In this document: positions 28,731 to 38,536 of the stretch, piece after piece
Numbering within the stretch: the first letter of the stretch is position 1
Layout: each line of letters opens with the position of its first letter
Source of the DNA: Mycobacterium sp. MFM001
GTDB taxonomy: Bacteria; Actinomycetota; Actinomycetes; Mycobacteriales; Mycobacteriaceae
Length of the DNA: 64,000 bases
NCBI RefSeq assembly: GCF_003402475.1
Contig: NZ_BFAB01000010.1
Location: 1-64,000, forward strand
Direction of reading: 5' to 3'
Notes under the pieces: model-generated
What the model saw: only the letters and a program-made list of their open reading frames with translations
What the model was told of the DNA's origin: nothing
The model's database searches: none
Made by a program: the position numbers and the translations under genes

Positions 28731-30054
28731 GTCCGGCGCGTTGCGCCGCGGCAGGAACGGCGCCGAGCCGTCGGCCGCGGTGCGTCGCACCACCTTGCCG
28801 GGCGGCCTGCGCGTCGTCACCGAATACCTGCCCGCGGTGCGATCCGCGTCGGTGGGTGTCTGGGTCGGCGTCGGCTCGCGCGACGAGGGCGCCACCGTGG
28901 CCGGCGCTGCGCACTTCCTGGAGCACCTGCTGTTCAAGGCGACTCCGACCCGCACCGCGGTCGACATCGCGCAGGCGGTCGACGCCGTCGGCGGTGAGCT
29001 CAACGCGTTCACCGCCAAGGAGCACACCTGCTACTACGCGCACGTGCTCGACAGCGATTTGGAGCTGGCGGTCGACCTGGTCGCCGACGTGGTGCTCAAC
29101 GGCCGCTGCGCGGCCGAGGACGTGGAGCTGGAACGCGACGTCGTACTCGAGGAGATCGCGATGCGCGACGACGACCCCGAGGACGCGCTCGCGGACGTGT
29201 TCCTGGCCGCGTTGTTCGGCGACCACCCGGTGGGCCGTCCGGTGATCGGCAGCGTCGCGTCGGTGTCGGCGATGACGCGCGCCCAGCTGCATTCGTTTCA
29301 CCTGCGCCGCTACACACCCGAGCGGATGGTGGTCGCGGTGGCGGGCAACGTCGACCACGACGAGGTGGTGGCGTTGGTCCGCGAACACTTCGGGCCGCGG
29401 CTGGTCCGCGGGCGACGGCCGGTGCCGCCGCGCAAGGGCAGCGGACGAGTGACCGGACGACCCCGGTTGGCGGTGGCGAACCGGGACGCCGAGCAGACAC
29501 ATCTGTCGCTGGGTGTGCGCACGCCGGGTCGGCACTGGGAGCACCGGTGGGCGCTGTCGGTGCTGCACACCGCGCTGGGTGGCGGGTTGAGTTCCCGCTT
29601 GTTCCAACAGGTTCGCGAGTCGCGGGGGCTGGCCTACTCGGTGTACTCGTCGCTGGACGTCTTCGCCGACAGCGGCGCGCTGTCGGTGTACGCCGCCTGC
29701 TTACCCGAACGTTTCGACGAAGTGGTGCGCGTGACGTGCGACGTGCTGGAGTCGGTGGCCCGCGACGGCATCACCGACGCCGAGTGCCGAATCGCCAAGG
29801 GCTCGTTGCGCGGCGGGCTGGTGCTCGGGCTGGAGGACTCCAGCTCACGGATGAACCGGATCGGGCGCAGCGAACTGAATTACGGCGAGCACCGCAGCAT
29901 CGAGCAGACGCTGCACGAGCTCGACCGGGTCACCGTCGACGAGGTCAACGCGGTGGCCCGCCGACTGCTGACCAAACCCTACGGTGTGGCCGTTGTCGGC
30001 CCGCACCGCTCGAAACGATCACTGCCGCAACGGCTTCGGGCGATAGTACAGTAG
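28708..30054 (+). CDS. pepR: M16-family zinc peptidase
   Basis: 448 aa from ATG at 28708, which lies in the 3' end of gpsI. Inverted zinc motif HFLEH (His69, Glu72, His73) with the downstream Glu in [18 protein letters not shown]. Single-chain processing-peptidase-like family (mitochondrial MPP beta type), found next to pnp in many bacteria (YmxG-like). The C-terminal half [19 protein letters not shown] is the conserved second domain. The first 30 residues are disordered and basic; a start at a later codon is possible. The target is unknown; cytoplasmic. Confidence 0.9.
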   Translation: MPRPPAAKSGALRRGRNGAEPSAAVRRTTLPGGLRVVTEYLPAVRSASVGVWVGVGSRDEGATVAGAAHFLEHLLFKATPTRTAVDIAQAVDAVGGELNAFTAKEHTCYYAHVLDSDLELAVDLVADVVLNGRCAAEDVELERDVVLEEIAMRDDDPEDALADVFLAALFGDHPVGRPVIGSVASVSAMTRAQLHSFHLRRYTPERMVVAVAGNVDHDEVVALVREHFGPRLVRGRRPVPPRKGSGRVTGRPRLAVANRDAEQTHLSLGVRTPGRHWEHRWALSVLHTALGGGLSSRLFQQVRESRGLAYSVYSSLDVFADSGALSVYAACLPERFDEVVRVTCDVLESVARDGITDAECRIAKGSLRGGLVLGLEDSSSRMNRIGRSELNYGEHRSIEQTLHELDRVTVDEVNAVARRLLTKPYGVAVVGPHRSKRSLPQRLRAIVQ

Positions 30055-30058
30055 CCCC

Positions 30059-31072
30059 ATGGTCTTGGGCTTCTGGGATCTCGCGGTGCCGGTGGTGGGC
30101 GCGCCGATGGCCGGCGGCCCCGGCACGCCGGAACTCGCCGCGGCGGTGTCCAATGCCGGCGGCATGGGCTTCGTCGCCGGCGGATACGTGACGCCTGAAC
30201 GGTTTGCCGACGACATCGCGGCCGCGCGGGCGGCCACCAACGGGCCGATCGGCGCGAACCTGTTTGTGCCGCAACCCAGCGCGGCCGACTACGTCCAGTT
30301 GGACCACTACGCCGAGGCGCTCGACGAGCTCGCCGAGCACTACGACGTCGAGGTGGGCCGGCCCCGCTTCAGCGACGACGACTGGCAGCGCAAGCTGGAG
30401 GTCATCGCCGATGTGCGGCCCGAGGTGGTGTCGTTCACCTTCGGCGCGCCGCCGCCGGACGTCTTGCGCTGGTTCGGCGCGCTGGGGATCGTGCTGCTGA
30501 TCACCGTCACGTCTGCGTACGAGGCCGGCATCGCGGCGGCCGCGGGAGCCGACGCGCTGGTGGTGCAGGGGCCGGACGCCGGCGGGCATCGCGGCACGTT
30601 CGCGCCGGACATGCCGCCCGGCCAGGAATCGCTGATCGACCTGCTGGACCGGATCGGCGCCACCCATCGGATCCCGCTGATCGCCGCCGGCGGCCTGGGC
30701 ACCGCCGAGGACGTCGAGCGGGTCTTGCGCAGGGGAGCGGTGGCCGCCCAGGTCGGCACGGCGTTGCTGCTGTCCGACGAAGCCGGGACCAACTTCGCGC
30801 ACCGAACCGCCCTGCAGAACCCGCAATTCGGCAAGACGACGGTCACCCGGGCCTTTTCCGGACGGTATGCGCGCGGCCTGGAGAACGACTTCACCCGGCT
30901 GCTCGACGACATCGCTCCGCTGGGCTACCCCGAGGTCAACCACATGACGTCGCCGATCCGCAAGGCCGCGGTCGAGGCCGACGACCCGCACGGTACAAAT
31001 CTCTGGGCGGGAACGGCATTCGCCTCCGCGCGTTGCGAGCCCGCCGCCGAGATCGTCGCCTCACTCGTATAG
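30059..31072 (+). CDS. Nitronate monooxygenase-like FMN protein
   Basis: 337 aa, ATG four bases after pepR. NMO/2-nitropropane dioxygenase TIM barrel: PVVGAPMAGGPGTPELAAAVSNAGGMGFV (opening), SFTFGAPP, GADALVVQGPDAGGHRGTF with the catalytic His, and IAAGGLGTAEDVERVLRRGAVAAQVGTALL. Oxidises alkyl nitronates or acts on a related substrate such as a toxic propionate-3-nitronate. The equivalent in M. tuberculosis is Rv2781c, also after pepR. Overlaps the end of ald by 12 bp convergently. Confidence 0.88.
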   Translation: MVLGFWDLAVPVVGAPMAGGPGTPELAAAVSNAGGMGFVAGGYVTPERFADDIAAARAATNGPIGANLFVPQPSAADYVQLDHYAEALDELAEHYDVEVGRPRFSDDDWQRKLEVIADVRPEVVSFTFGAPPPDVLRWFGALGIVLLITVTSAYEAGIAAAAGADALVVQGPDAGGHRGTFAPDMPPGQESLIDLLDRIGATHRIPLIAAGGLGTAEDVERVLRRGAVAAQVGTALLLSDEAGTNFAHRTALQNPQFGKTTVTRAFSGRYARGLENDFTRLLDDIAPLGYPEVNHMTSPIRKAAVEADDPHGTNLWAGTAFASARCEPAAEIVASLV

Positions 31073-32179
31073 CACGCGCACCGGGTCGGTGAACGGCAAA
31101 CCCAGGTCGGCGGCGACCTGCTGTGACAGCAGTGCACCGTCGTGCGTCGAAAGTCCTTTGGCAAGTGCGGGATCCGATCGGCAGGCGGCTTGCCAGCCGC
31201 GGTTGGAGAGCGCGATGACGTAGGGCATGGTGGCGTTGGTCAACGCATACGTCGACGTCTTGGGCACCGAGGCCGGCATGTTCGTCACGCAATAGAACAA
31301 GGTGTCGTGGACAGCGAAGGTCGGGTCGTCGTGGGTGGTCGGCCGGGAATCCTCGAAACAGCCACCCTGGTCGATCGCGATGTCGACCAGCACAGCTCCC
31401 GGCTTCATGTGCGAGACAAGCGAATTCGACACGATAGTGGGTGCTTTGCCGCCGGGCACCAGTACCGCCCCGATCACCAGGTCCGCATGCTTGACGGCAT
31501 CCTCGAGTTCGTACGCCGACGAGTAGCGGGTGTGCACCCGGCCGTCGAATTCGGCGTCCAGGCCCCGCAACTTGTCGATGTTGACGTCGAGAACCGTGAC
31601 GGTAGCGCCCATCCCGCCGGCGACCCGGGCGGCGTTGCGGCCGGCGGTTCCGCCGCCGATCACCACCACATTGGCGGGCTCGACACCGGGCACGCCGCCC
31701 ATCAACACGCCGCGACCGCCGCGGGTGCGCATCAAGTGATAGGCGCCGACTTGGGCGGAGAGTCGGCCGGCGACTTCGCTCATCGGCGCCAGCAGCGGCA
31801 GCGCGCCGACGGCCGTTTGGACCGTCTCGTAGGCGATCGACGTCGTCCTCGCCGCCAACAGCGCGTCGGTGCAGGATCGGGACGCCGCGAGGTGCAGGAA
31901 CGTGAACAGTGTCTGCCCGCGCCGCAAGAGGGGGTACTCGGCCGGGGTGGGCTCCTTGACCTTGAGCAACAAGTCGGCCTCGGCCCACACCTGCTCGGCG
32001 GTGCTGATCAACTGCGCGCCCGCCGCCTTGAAGTCGCCGTCGCTGATCGCCGAGCCCTCGCCGGCGCCGGCCTGGACGAGCACGTCGTGGCCGCGCCGGG
32101 TGAGTTCGGCGACGCCCGCCGGCGTGATCGCCACCCGGAACTCGTTGTTCTTGGTCTCGGTGGGCACGCCGACTCGCAT
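31061..32179 (-). CDS. ald: L-alanine dehydrogenase
   Basis: 372 aa from ATG at 32179, preceded on its strand by AAGGAG. Motifs: MRVGVPTETKNNEFRVAITP, KVKEP (catalytic Lys, about residue 74), LFTFLHLAA with the catalytic His near 96, GGGTAGRNAARVAGGMGA NAD loop, and VLVPGGKAPTIVS. NAD-dependent oxidative deamination of alanine to pyruvate and the reverse amination (also glyoxylate to glycine in mycobacteria). Longer upstream in-frame readings cross the aldR promoter region and are excluded. Divergent from aldR. Confidence 0.96.
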   Translation of the reverse strand: MRVGVPTETKNNEFRVAITPAGVAELTRRGHDVLVQAGAGEGSAISDGDFKAAGAQLISTAEQVWAEADLLLKVKEPTPAEYPLLRRGQTLFTFLHLAASRSCTDALLAARTTSIAYETVQTAVGALPLLAPMSEVAGRLSAQVGAYHLMRTRGGRGVLMGGVPGVEPANVVVIGGGTAGRNAARVAGGMGATVTVLDVNIDKLRGLDAEFDGRVHTRYSSAYELEDAVKHADLVIGAVLVPGGKAPTIVSNSLVSHMKPGAVLVDIAIDQGGCFEDSRPTTHDDPTFAVHDTLFYCVTNMPASVPKTSTYALTNATMPYVIALSNRGWQAACRSDPALAKGLSTHDGALLSQQVAADLGLPFTDPVRVLYE

Positions 32180-32187
32180 GATGACTC

Positions 32188-32207
32188 CTTCACGTTCAAT
32201 TGTGAAG
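32188..32207. promoter_or_regulatory. Inverted repeat between ald and aldR, candidate AldR site
   Basis: CTTCAC-N8-GTGAAG, exact 6-bp arms, inside the 80-bp gap between the divergent starts. It lies within about 10-30 bp upstream of the ald start, over the ald ribosome-binding region and likely 5' leader. AldR, an Lrp-type octamer, is known to bind this intergenic region in M. tuberculosis. Confidence 0.4.
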
Positions 32208-32259
32208 AAAGTTCGGCAAGCCAGCAAACAGGGCGATGATAATTCTGTAGAGTCGGGAT

Positions 32260-32775
32260 ATGCCGGTGCAGACAACGGATACGACGGGCGGGACCGGTAG
32301 CTCACCGAAGAATGTTCGGCCAGCCGACCTGGACGAGGTCGATCGCAAGATCCTGAGCCTGCTGCACGCCGACGCGCGGATGACCAACAGCGCCCTGGCC
32401 GAGAAGATCGGCCTCGCTCCATCCACGTGCCACGGTCGCTTGCGGCGGCTGCTGGATTTGGGTGTGATCCGCGGCTTCTACACCGACGTCGACCCGGTGG
32501 CGGTCGGATTACCTTTGCAGGCAATGATTTCGGTCAACCTGCAATCCACCGCACGCGGCAAGATCCGCAACTTCATTGCACAGATCCGGCGCAAGCCGCA
32601 GGTGATGGACGTCTATTTCCTGGCCGGCCCCGACGATTTCCTGCTGCACGTCGCCGCCCGCGACACCGAGGACCTGCGCGCGTTCGTCGTCGAAAACCTC
32701 AACGCCGACGCCGCCGTCGCTGGCACGCAGACGTCGTTGATCTTCGAGCATTTGCGTGGGGCGGCACCGATCTGA
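32260..32775 (+). CDS. aldR: Lrp/AsnC-family regulator AldR
   Basis: 171 aa. The N terminus (residues 1-24) is a disordered extension, then [54 protein letters not shown], the AsnC helix-turn-helix, is read in pieces; the C-terminal RAM domain is [13 protein letters not shown] onward with VAGPDDF-like [12 protein letters not shown]. It controls the divergent ald gene according to alanine. Synteny: M. tuberculosis Rv2779c is divergent from ald. The acyl-CoA synthetase starts 5 bp after its stop. Confidence 0.92.
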   Translation: MPVQTTDTTGGTGSSPKNVRPADLDEVDRKILSLLHADARMTNSALAEKIGLAPSTCHGRLRRLLDLGVIRGFYTDVDPVAVGLPLQAMISVNLQSTARGKIRNFIAQIRRKPQVMDVYFLAGPDDFLLHVAARDTEDLRAFVVENLNADAAVAGTQTSLIFEHLRGAAPI

Positions 32776-32780
32776 CACCG

Positions 32781-34403
32781 ATGAAGTCCTACGACGGCGG
32801 CCCGACGGACCCGCCGATCCTCGAGGAGACTATCGGCGAGAATTTGGAGCGCGTGGTGGCCGCGGACCCCGACGCGGAGGCGCTGGTCGAGGTGGCGCGG
32901 CGGCGCCGCTGGACGTATGGCGAGCTCAACGCCGAGGTCGATGTGATTGCGCGGGGGCTGATGGCGCTCGGGGTGGAGCGCGGTGAGCGGGTTGGGATTT
33001 GGGCGCCCAACTGCGCCGAGTGGACCATCGTGCAGTACGCGACGGCGAAGATCGGTGCCATCTTGGTCAACATCAATCCGGCGTACCGCACACACGAATT
33101 GGCCTACGCGCTCAAGCAATCCGGTGTCCGGACGCTGATTTCGGCAACCGCGTTCAAGACCTCGGACTACGCCCGCATGATCGACGAGGTGCGGCCTGAG
33201 TGCCCGACCCTGAAAGACGTCGTCTTCCTCGATGCCGACGACTGGGACGCTCTACGCGAACGCGGCGTGCCCGTCGATGAATTGCGCAGCCGCAGTGCAT
33301 CTTTGAACAACCGCGACCCGATCAACATTCAGTACACGTCGGGAACCACCGGATTCCCCAAAGGTGCGACGCTGTCGCATCGCAACATCCTCAACAACGG
33401 CTTTTTCACCACCGAGCTGATCGGTTTGGGTCCCGCCGATCGGCTGTGCATACCAGTGCCGTTCTACCACTGCTTCGGAATGGTGCTGGCCAACCTGGGC
33501 TGCACCACGCACGGCGCCACCATGGTGATCCCCGCGTCGGCGTTCGACGCGGGCGCTACCCTGGGGGCGATCGAAGCCGAGCGCTGCACGGGTGTCTACG
33601 GCGTGCCGACGATGTTCATCGCGATGCTGGGTCATCCCGACTTCGCCGCTTTCGACCTGTCGTCGCTGCGCACCGGGATCATGGCCGGGTCGGTCTGCCC
33701 GGTCGAGGTGATGAAACGTTGTGTGGCCGAGATGAATATGGCCGAGGTGGCCATCGCCTACGGCATGACGGAGACGTCCCCGGTGTCGTGCCAAACCCTC
33801 ATCGACGACGACCTCGAGCGGCGTACGGCGACGGTCGGCCGGGCGCACCCGCATGTGGAGATCAAGATCGTCGACCCGGATACTGGCGAGGTTGTCGAGC
33901 GCGGGCAGCCGGGGGAGTTCTGCACTCGCGGCTACTCGGTGATGCTGGGCTACTGGCGTGACGAGGCGCAAACGCGCGAGGTGATCGACGCCGACGGGTG
34001 GATGCACAGCGGAGACCTTGCCGTGATGCGAGAAGACGGCTACTGCAACGTCGTTGGGCGACTCAAGGACATGGTGATCCGCGGCGGGGAGAACGTGTAT
34101 CCACGCGAGATCGAGGAATTTCTGCTGACGCATCCCGACGTCGACGAGGCGCAAGTGGTCGGCGTGCCGGACGAGCGCTACGGCGAAGAGATCTGCGCGT
34201 GGATTCGGATGAAGCCCGGGCGGCGCCCGCTCGACGCGCCGGCGGTGCGCGCCTTCGCCACCGGCAAGCTGGCGCACTACAAGATCCCCCGTTACGTCCA
34301 CGTCGTCGACGAGTTCCCGATGACCGTCACCGGCAAGATCCGCAAGGTCGACATGCGCGAGGAGAGCATCCGATTGCTGCGCTTATCATCAGCCAATGAC
34401 TGA
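32781..34403 (+). CDS. Acyl-CoA synthetase, FadD35-like
   Basis: 540 aa from ATG at 32781. ANL enzyme: [17 protein letters not shown]-loop [16 protein letters not shown] (about residue 185), [44 protein letters not shown], and catalytic Lys in [13 protein letters not shown]. Fatty acid:CoA ligase with medium-chain preference in related proteins; the substrate here is inferred. It overlaps the next gene by 8 bp and follows aldR directly, an arrangement that may put it under the same promoter. Confidence 0.88.
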   Translation: MKSYDGGPTDPPILEETIGENLERVVAADPDAEALVEVARRRRWTYGELNAEVDVIARGLMALGVERGERVGIWAPNCAEWTIVQYATAKIGAILVNINPAYRTHELAYALKQSGVRTLISATAFKTSDYARMIDEVRPECPTLKDVVFLDADDWDALRERGVPVDELRSRSASLNNRDPINIQYTSGTTGFPKGATLSHRNILNNGFFTTELIGLGPADRLCIPVPFYHCFGMVLANLGCTTHGATMVIPASAFDAGATLGAIEAERCTGVYGVPTMFIAMLGHPDFAAFDLSSLRTGIMAGSVCPVEVMKRCVAEMNMAEVAIAYGMTETSPVSCQTLIDDDLERRTATVGRAHPHVEIKIVDPDTGEVVERGQPGEFCTRGYSVMLGYWRDEAQTREVIDADGWMHSGDLAVMREDGYCNVVGRLKDMVIRGGENVYPREIEEFLLTHPDVDEAQVVGVPDERYGEEICAWIRMKPGRRPLDAPAVRAFATGKLAHYKIPRYVHVVDEFPMTVTGKIRKVDMREESIRLLRLSSAND

Positions 34404-34857
34404 GCCCTCCGCTACGGCCACCGTGCACATCAACGCGAGCGCCGACGAGGTGTATGCGCTGGTCACAGACCTGCCGACGCTGGCGTCGATGGCCGAGGAG
34501 ACCGTCGCGATGCAGTGGCGCAAGGGTGACGGCGCCCGCCCGGGCGCGGTGTTCACCGGCGCCAACAGAAACGGCAGCCGGCGGTGGAGCACGACGTGCA
34601 CGGTCACCGACGCCCAACCCGGGCGGGTATTCGCATTCGAGGTGCGCTCCGGCGTGATCCCAGTAGCGCGGTGGCAGTACGACTTCGCCCCCGCCGACGG
34701 CGGTTGTCGCGTCACCGAGAGCACCTGGGACCACCGGTGGCGCTGGATCCGCCGGGTAACGCCGTTAACTACTGGTGTCCGTGACCGCACCGCGGCCAAC
34801 GCCGAGCACATCCGCCTCACCTTGCAGCGGTTGAAGGAACGCGCCGAGGCGTCATAG
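34396..34857 (+). CDS. SRPBCC-family protein
   Basis: 153 aa, ATG inside the synthetase 3' end. Opening [32 protein letters not shown] is the START/SRPBCC strand-helix start; [35 protein letters not shown] supplies the central sheet, and a terminal helix [21 protein letters not shown] closes the cavity. Unknown ligand. Probably carries or shields the lipid product or substrate of the preceding ligase. Confidence 0.8.
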   Translation: MTEPSATATVHINASADEVYALVTDLPTLASMAEETVAMQWRKGDGARPGAVFTGANRNGSRRWSTTCTVTDAQPGRVFAFEVRSGVIPVARWQYDFAPADGGCRVTESTWDHRWRWIRRVTPLTTGVRDRTAANAEHIRLTLQRLKERAEAS

Positions 34858-34907
34858 CCGTCGACTGCCGCGAATCCGCGACGATCGGTGAGAATCGTCG
34901 TTAACAT

Positions 34908-35132
34908 ATGGATGTGCTCACCGCGATTGAACGGCTACTGAGCTTTCAGCTGACCATCGTCGAAATCCTCTGCGTCGGTGTGGTGTTGGGCGTTCCCTAC
35001 CTGGCTATGGGCATTGTCTGGACCAGCACCCACACCGCTCATCTGGACCAGCTGCAGGGCGTGCACCTGATGATGTCGCTACTTTTCTCGATCCTGCTGT
35101 GGCCGGCGCTCGGATTTGCCGGGTGTGCCTGA
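34908..35132 (+). CDS. Mini membrane protein, copy 1
   Basis: 74 aa. Two hydrophobic segments: about 16-36 (IVEILCVGVVLGVPYLAMGIV) and about 55-71 (LMMSLLFSILLWPALGFAG), with a short polar loop STHTAHLDQLQGVH between them. Paralogous to the next gene (VPYLAMGIV vs IPYLIVGAV; LLWPALG vs VSWPVLL). Such small two-helix proteins occur in mycobacteria but I know no function. The stop overlaps the next ATG (TGATG), so the pair is translated together. Confidence 0.7.
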   Translation: MDVLTAIERLLSFQLTIVEILCVGVVLGVPYLAMGIVWTSTHTAHLDQLQGVHLMMSLLFSILLWPALGFAGCA

Positions 35133-35368
35133 TGCTGCTCACCACCTTGCGCAGGGTGCTGAACTATCCAGTCAGCATCGGGGCGCTCGTCGAAATTGCG
35201 CTGCTGGCCGCGATTCCCTACTTGATCGTCGGCGCTGTCGTGTCGGGTGCATACGGCGAGAAACTGCATCAGGTACAGGTCGAGCAGGGCAACGAGGCGT
35301 TGGTGACGCTGATGGCGTCCATCGTCTCGTGGCCTGTGCTGTTGTTCTCCCACTCATGCGGGAGCTGA
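35132..35368 (+). CDS. Mini membrane protein, copy 2
   Basis: 78 aa from ATG at 35132; a few codons upstream in frame overlap copy 1 and are not needed. Same layout: TM1 ALVEIALLAAIPYLIVGAVV, loop GEKLHQVQVEQGNEAL, TM2 MASIVSWPVLLF, ending in HSCGS. Sequence is recognisably related to copy 1, so the pair arose by tandem duplication. Its last 15 bp overlap the convergent 13E12 gene. Function unknown; predicted in the cytoplasmic membrane. Confidence 0.68.
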   Translation: MLLTTLRRVLNYPVSIGALVEIALLAAIPYLIVGAVVSGAYGEKLHQVQVEQGNEALVTLMASIVSWPVLLFSHSCGS

Positions 35369-36736
35369 TCCTGGTGGGTCGTGGTTGGGTTTGTAGCGTT
35401 CGGGGTGGTGGTAGTTGTTGGTGCGGGGTTGCCCATGGTCGAGATGTGGTGGGGGGATCCATTGGGTGTGTCCGTTGGTGGATTTGGTTGTGAGCCAGCC
35501 GTGTTCGGCGATGTCGTTGTCGGGTTTGCAGGCTAGGGTGAGGTTGGTGATGTCGGTGCGTCCGCCGCGGGCCCAGCTGTGGAGGTGGTGGGCTTCGGTC
35601 CAGTAGCCGGGTGTGTCGCAGTTGGGCCGGGTGCAGCCGCGATCTTTCGCGTAGAGCACGATGCGTTGGTCGGGTGAGGCGATGCGTTTGGTGCGGCCCA
35701 GATAAAGCGGGCGGCTGTCGTGGTTGTCGAAGATGGCTAGGTAGTGGTGGGCGTGGCTGGCCATGCGGATCAGATCGGGCATGGGTAGCAGGGTGCCGCC
35801 GGCGGTGAGGGCGTGTCCGCTGGCCGCGGTGAGCTCGGCCAGGGTGGTGGAGACGATGGCGGTGACGGGTAGGCCCTTGTGGGTGCCGAGTTTGGGGTCG
35901 CCGAGTTGGCCGCGGACTAGGGCGTTGAGGGCGTCGTGTTGGCGTTGGGCGTGTCCGCGGGCATCGGTGCGGGCCAGCTCCTCGGCCGGCTCGCCGGCGG
36001 TGCAGGGTTGGGGGTCGTCGGGGTTGCACATGCCGGGGGCGGCGAAGCGGGCGAACCAGGCTTCCAGGTTGGCGCGCAGCTCGGGGGTGGCGGTCAGTTT
36101 GGCGATGCTCATGCCGTCGCGGCGTTGCGGTGCCCAGCTAAAACCGCGTTGGCGGGCTCTATCTTCGTCGGAGAAGGTGCCGTCGGGGTTGATGGTGATG
36201 GCGTAGCGCTCGGCGACCTTGGCCAGTTGGTCGGGGCGCAGGGCGGTGGCTTGGTCGGCCAGAAAGGCTTCGGCTTTTGTGACGATGGCCGCTGGGGTGT
36301 CGGCGGGTAGGTCACGGATGAAGCCCTGGATGATGCGCAGGTGCTGGGTGTCGAGTTGGCCCTCGCGCCACATCAGTGCGGTGGCGGGTAGTTCGGGTGG
36401 CTGCGGTTGGCCGGTCAAGGTGGTGCGCGGGGCCAGTTGGGTGGCGTCGTGCAGGCGGCGGCGGGCCTCGGCGCAGCTGATGCGCAGCCAGTCGGCGACC
36501 ACTTTGTGGACCGCGCCGCCGATGTCGGCCGGGACTTCCTTGGTGAGCCCGACGATGATGTCGTGGCCGGCCACGGCCTGGCGACGCGCGGCGGTTTCCA
36601 GCCGCTCCAACATGCGCAGCCGCACCGCCGGCTCGTAGCTGTCGACGTTGAGTTCGCGGATGCGCGCCACCGCCGCGTCCAGCGCATCCAGGGCCGACGC
36701 CAGCTCCGCTGCATCGGCCACGCATGTCGAACTCAT
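35354..36736 (-). CDS. 13E12-family protein: DUF222 domain plus HNH endonuclease
   Basis: 460 aa from the ATG at 36736 (MSSTCVADAAEL); a further upstream start is possible. DUF222 (about residues 40-330) with SCAEARRRLHDATQL. C-terminal HNH module about residues 375-430: CTRPNCDTPGYWTEAHHLH, then WARGGRTDITNLTLAC, the C-C-H-H-N-C pattern of active HNH nucleases. This is the REP13E12 family, multicopy in mycobacteria; one M. tuberculosis copy is the phiRv1 prophage attachment site. The first gene of an isolated unit, transcribed against its neighbours, which fits a mobile or dispersed element. Confidence 0.88.
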   Translation of the reverse strand: MSSTCVADAAELASALDALDAAVARIRELNVDSYEPAVRLRMLERLETAARRQAVAGHDIIVGLTKEVPADIGGAVHKVVADWLRISCAEARRRLHDATQLAPRTTLTGQPQPPELPATALMWREGQLDTQHLRIIQGFIRDLPADTPAAIVTKAEAFLADQATALRPDQLAKVAERYAITINPDGTFSDEDRARQRGFSWAPQRRDGMSIAKLTATPELRANLEAWFARFAAPGMCNPDDPQPCTAGEPAEELARTDARGHAQRQHDALNALVRGQLGDPKLGTHKGLPVTAIVSTTLAELTAASGHALTAGGTLLPMPDLIRMASHAHHYLAIFDNHDSRPLYLGRTKRIASPDQRIVLYAKDRGCTRPNCDTPGYWTEAHHLHSWARGGRTDITNLTLACKPDNDIAEHGWLTTKSTNGHTQWIPPPHLDHGQPRTNNYHHPERYKPNHDPPGSAPA

Positions 36737-36881
36737 GTTCGAAACACTACTAGCGCCCACCGACAAGAGGAGGCCAAGAAGGAGGGGCTGTGGATCAAAG
36801 TCGAACTGTGCGCAAAATGCCGCCGCCAAGCGGCATTCGATCGGGGACACGTACGCTCGCGGCCAGGGGGACCCCCACTAG

Positions 36882-38076
<1,195 letters not shown>

Positions 38077-38080
<4 letters not shown>

Positions 38081-38532
38081 CCAAGAAGCTCTTGGTGATT
38101 CACCATACCCCGTCGCCCGCTACTCGCGAGCTGCTGGAGGCCGTGCTCGCCGGGGCCAGCGACCCCGAGATCGACGGCGTGGACGTCGTCGTGCGACCGG
38201 CGCTGGCCGGAACGGTCCCGGACATGCTCGACGCCGACGGCTACCTGTTCGGGACGACGGCCAACCTCGGTTACATGTCCGGGGCGCTCAAGCATTTCTT
38301 CGACACGGTGTATTACCCGAGCCTGGATCATGTGGCGGGCCGGCCATACGGTCTATGGGTGCATGGCAACAACGACACCGTCGGCGCGGCGACCGCGGTG
38401 GACAAGGTGGCTACCGGGTTGTCGTTGGCCAAGGCCGCCGACGTGCTCGAGGTCGTCGGCGGAATCGATGCCGCGATTCGCGAGCGGGCTTACGAGTTGG
38501 GTGGGACGCTGGCTGCGACACTGATGGAGTGA
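38077..38532 (+). CDS. Flavodoxin-like / NADPH-dependent FMN reductase-type protein
   Basis: 151 aa, ATGA overlap upstream. First strand and loop KKLLVIHHTPSPATRELLEAVL occupy the phosphate-binding loop of flavodoxins; the second, DADGYLFGTTANLGYMSGALKHFFDTVYY, is the FMN-ring loop; GLWVHGNNDTVGAA is the third. It resembles flavodoxin-fold NAD(P)H reductases. The M. tuberculosis neighbour in the same order is Rv2771c. The partner and substrate are unknown. Confidence 0.8.
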
Positions 38533-38536
38533 GCTG

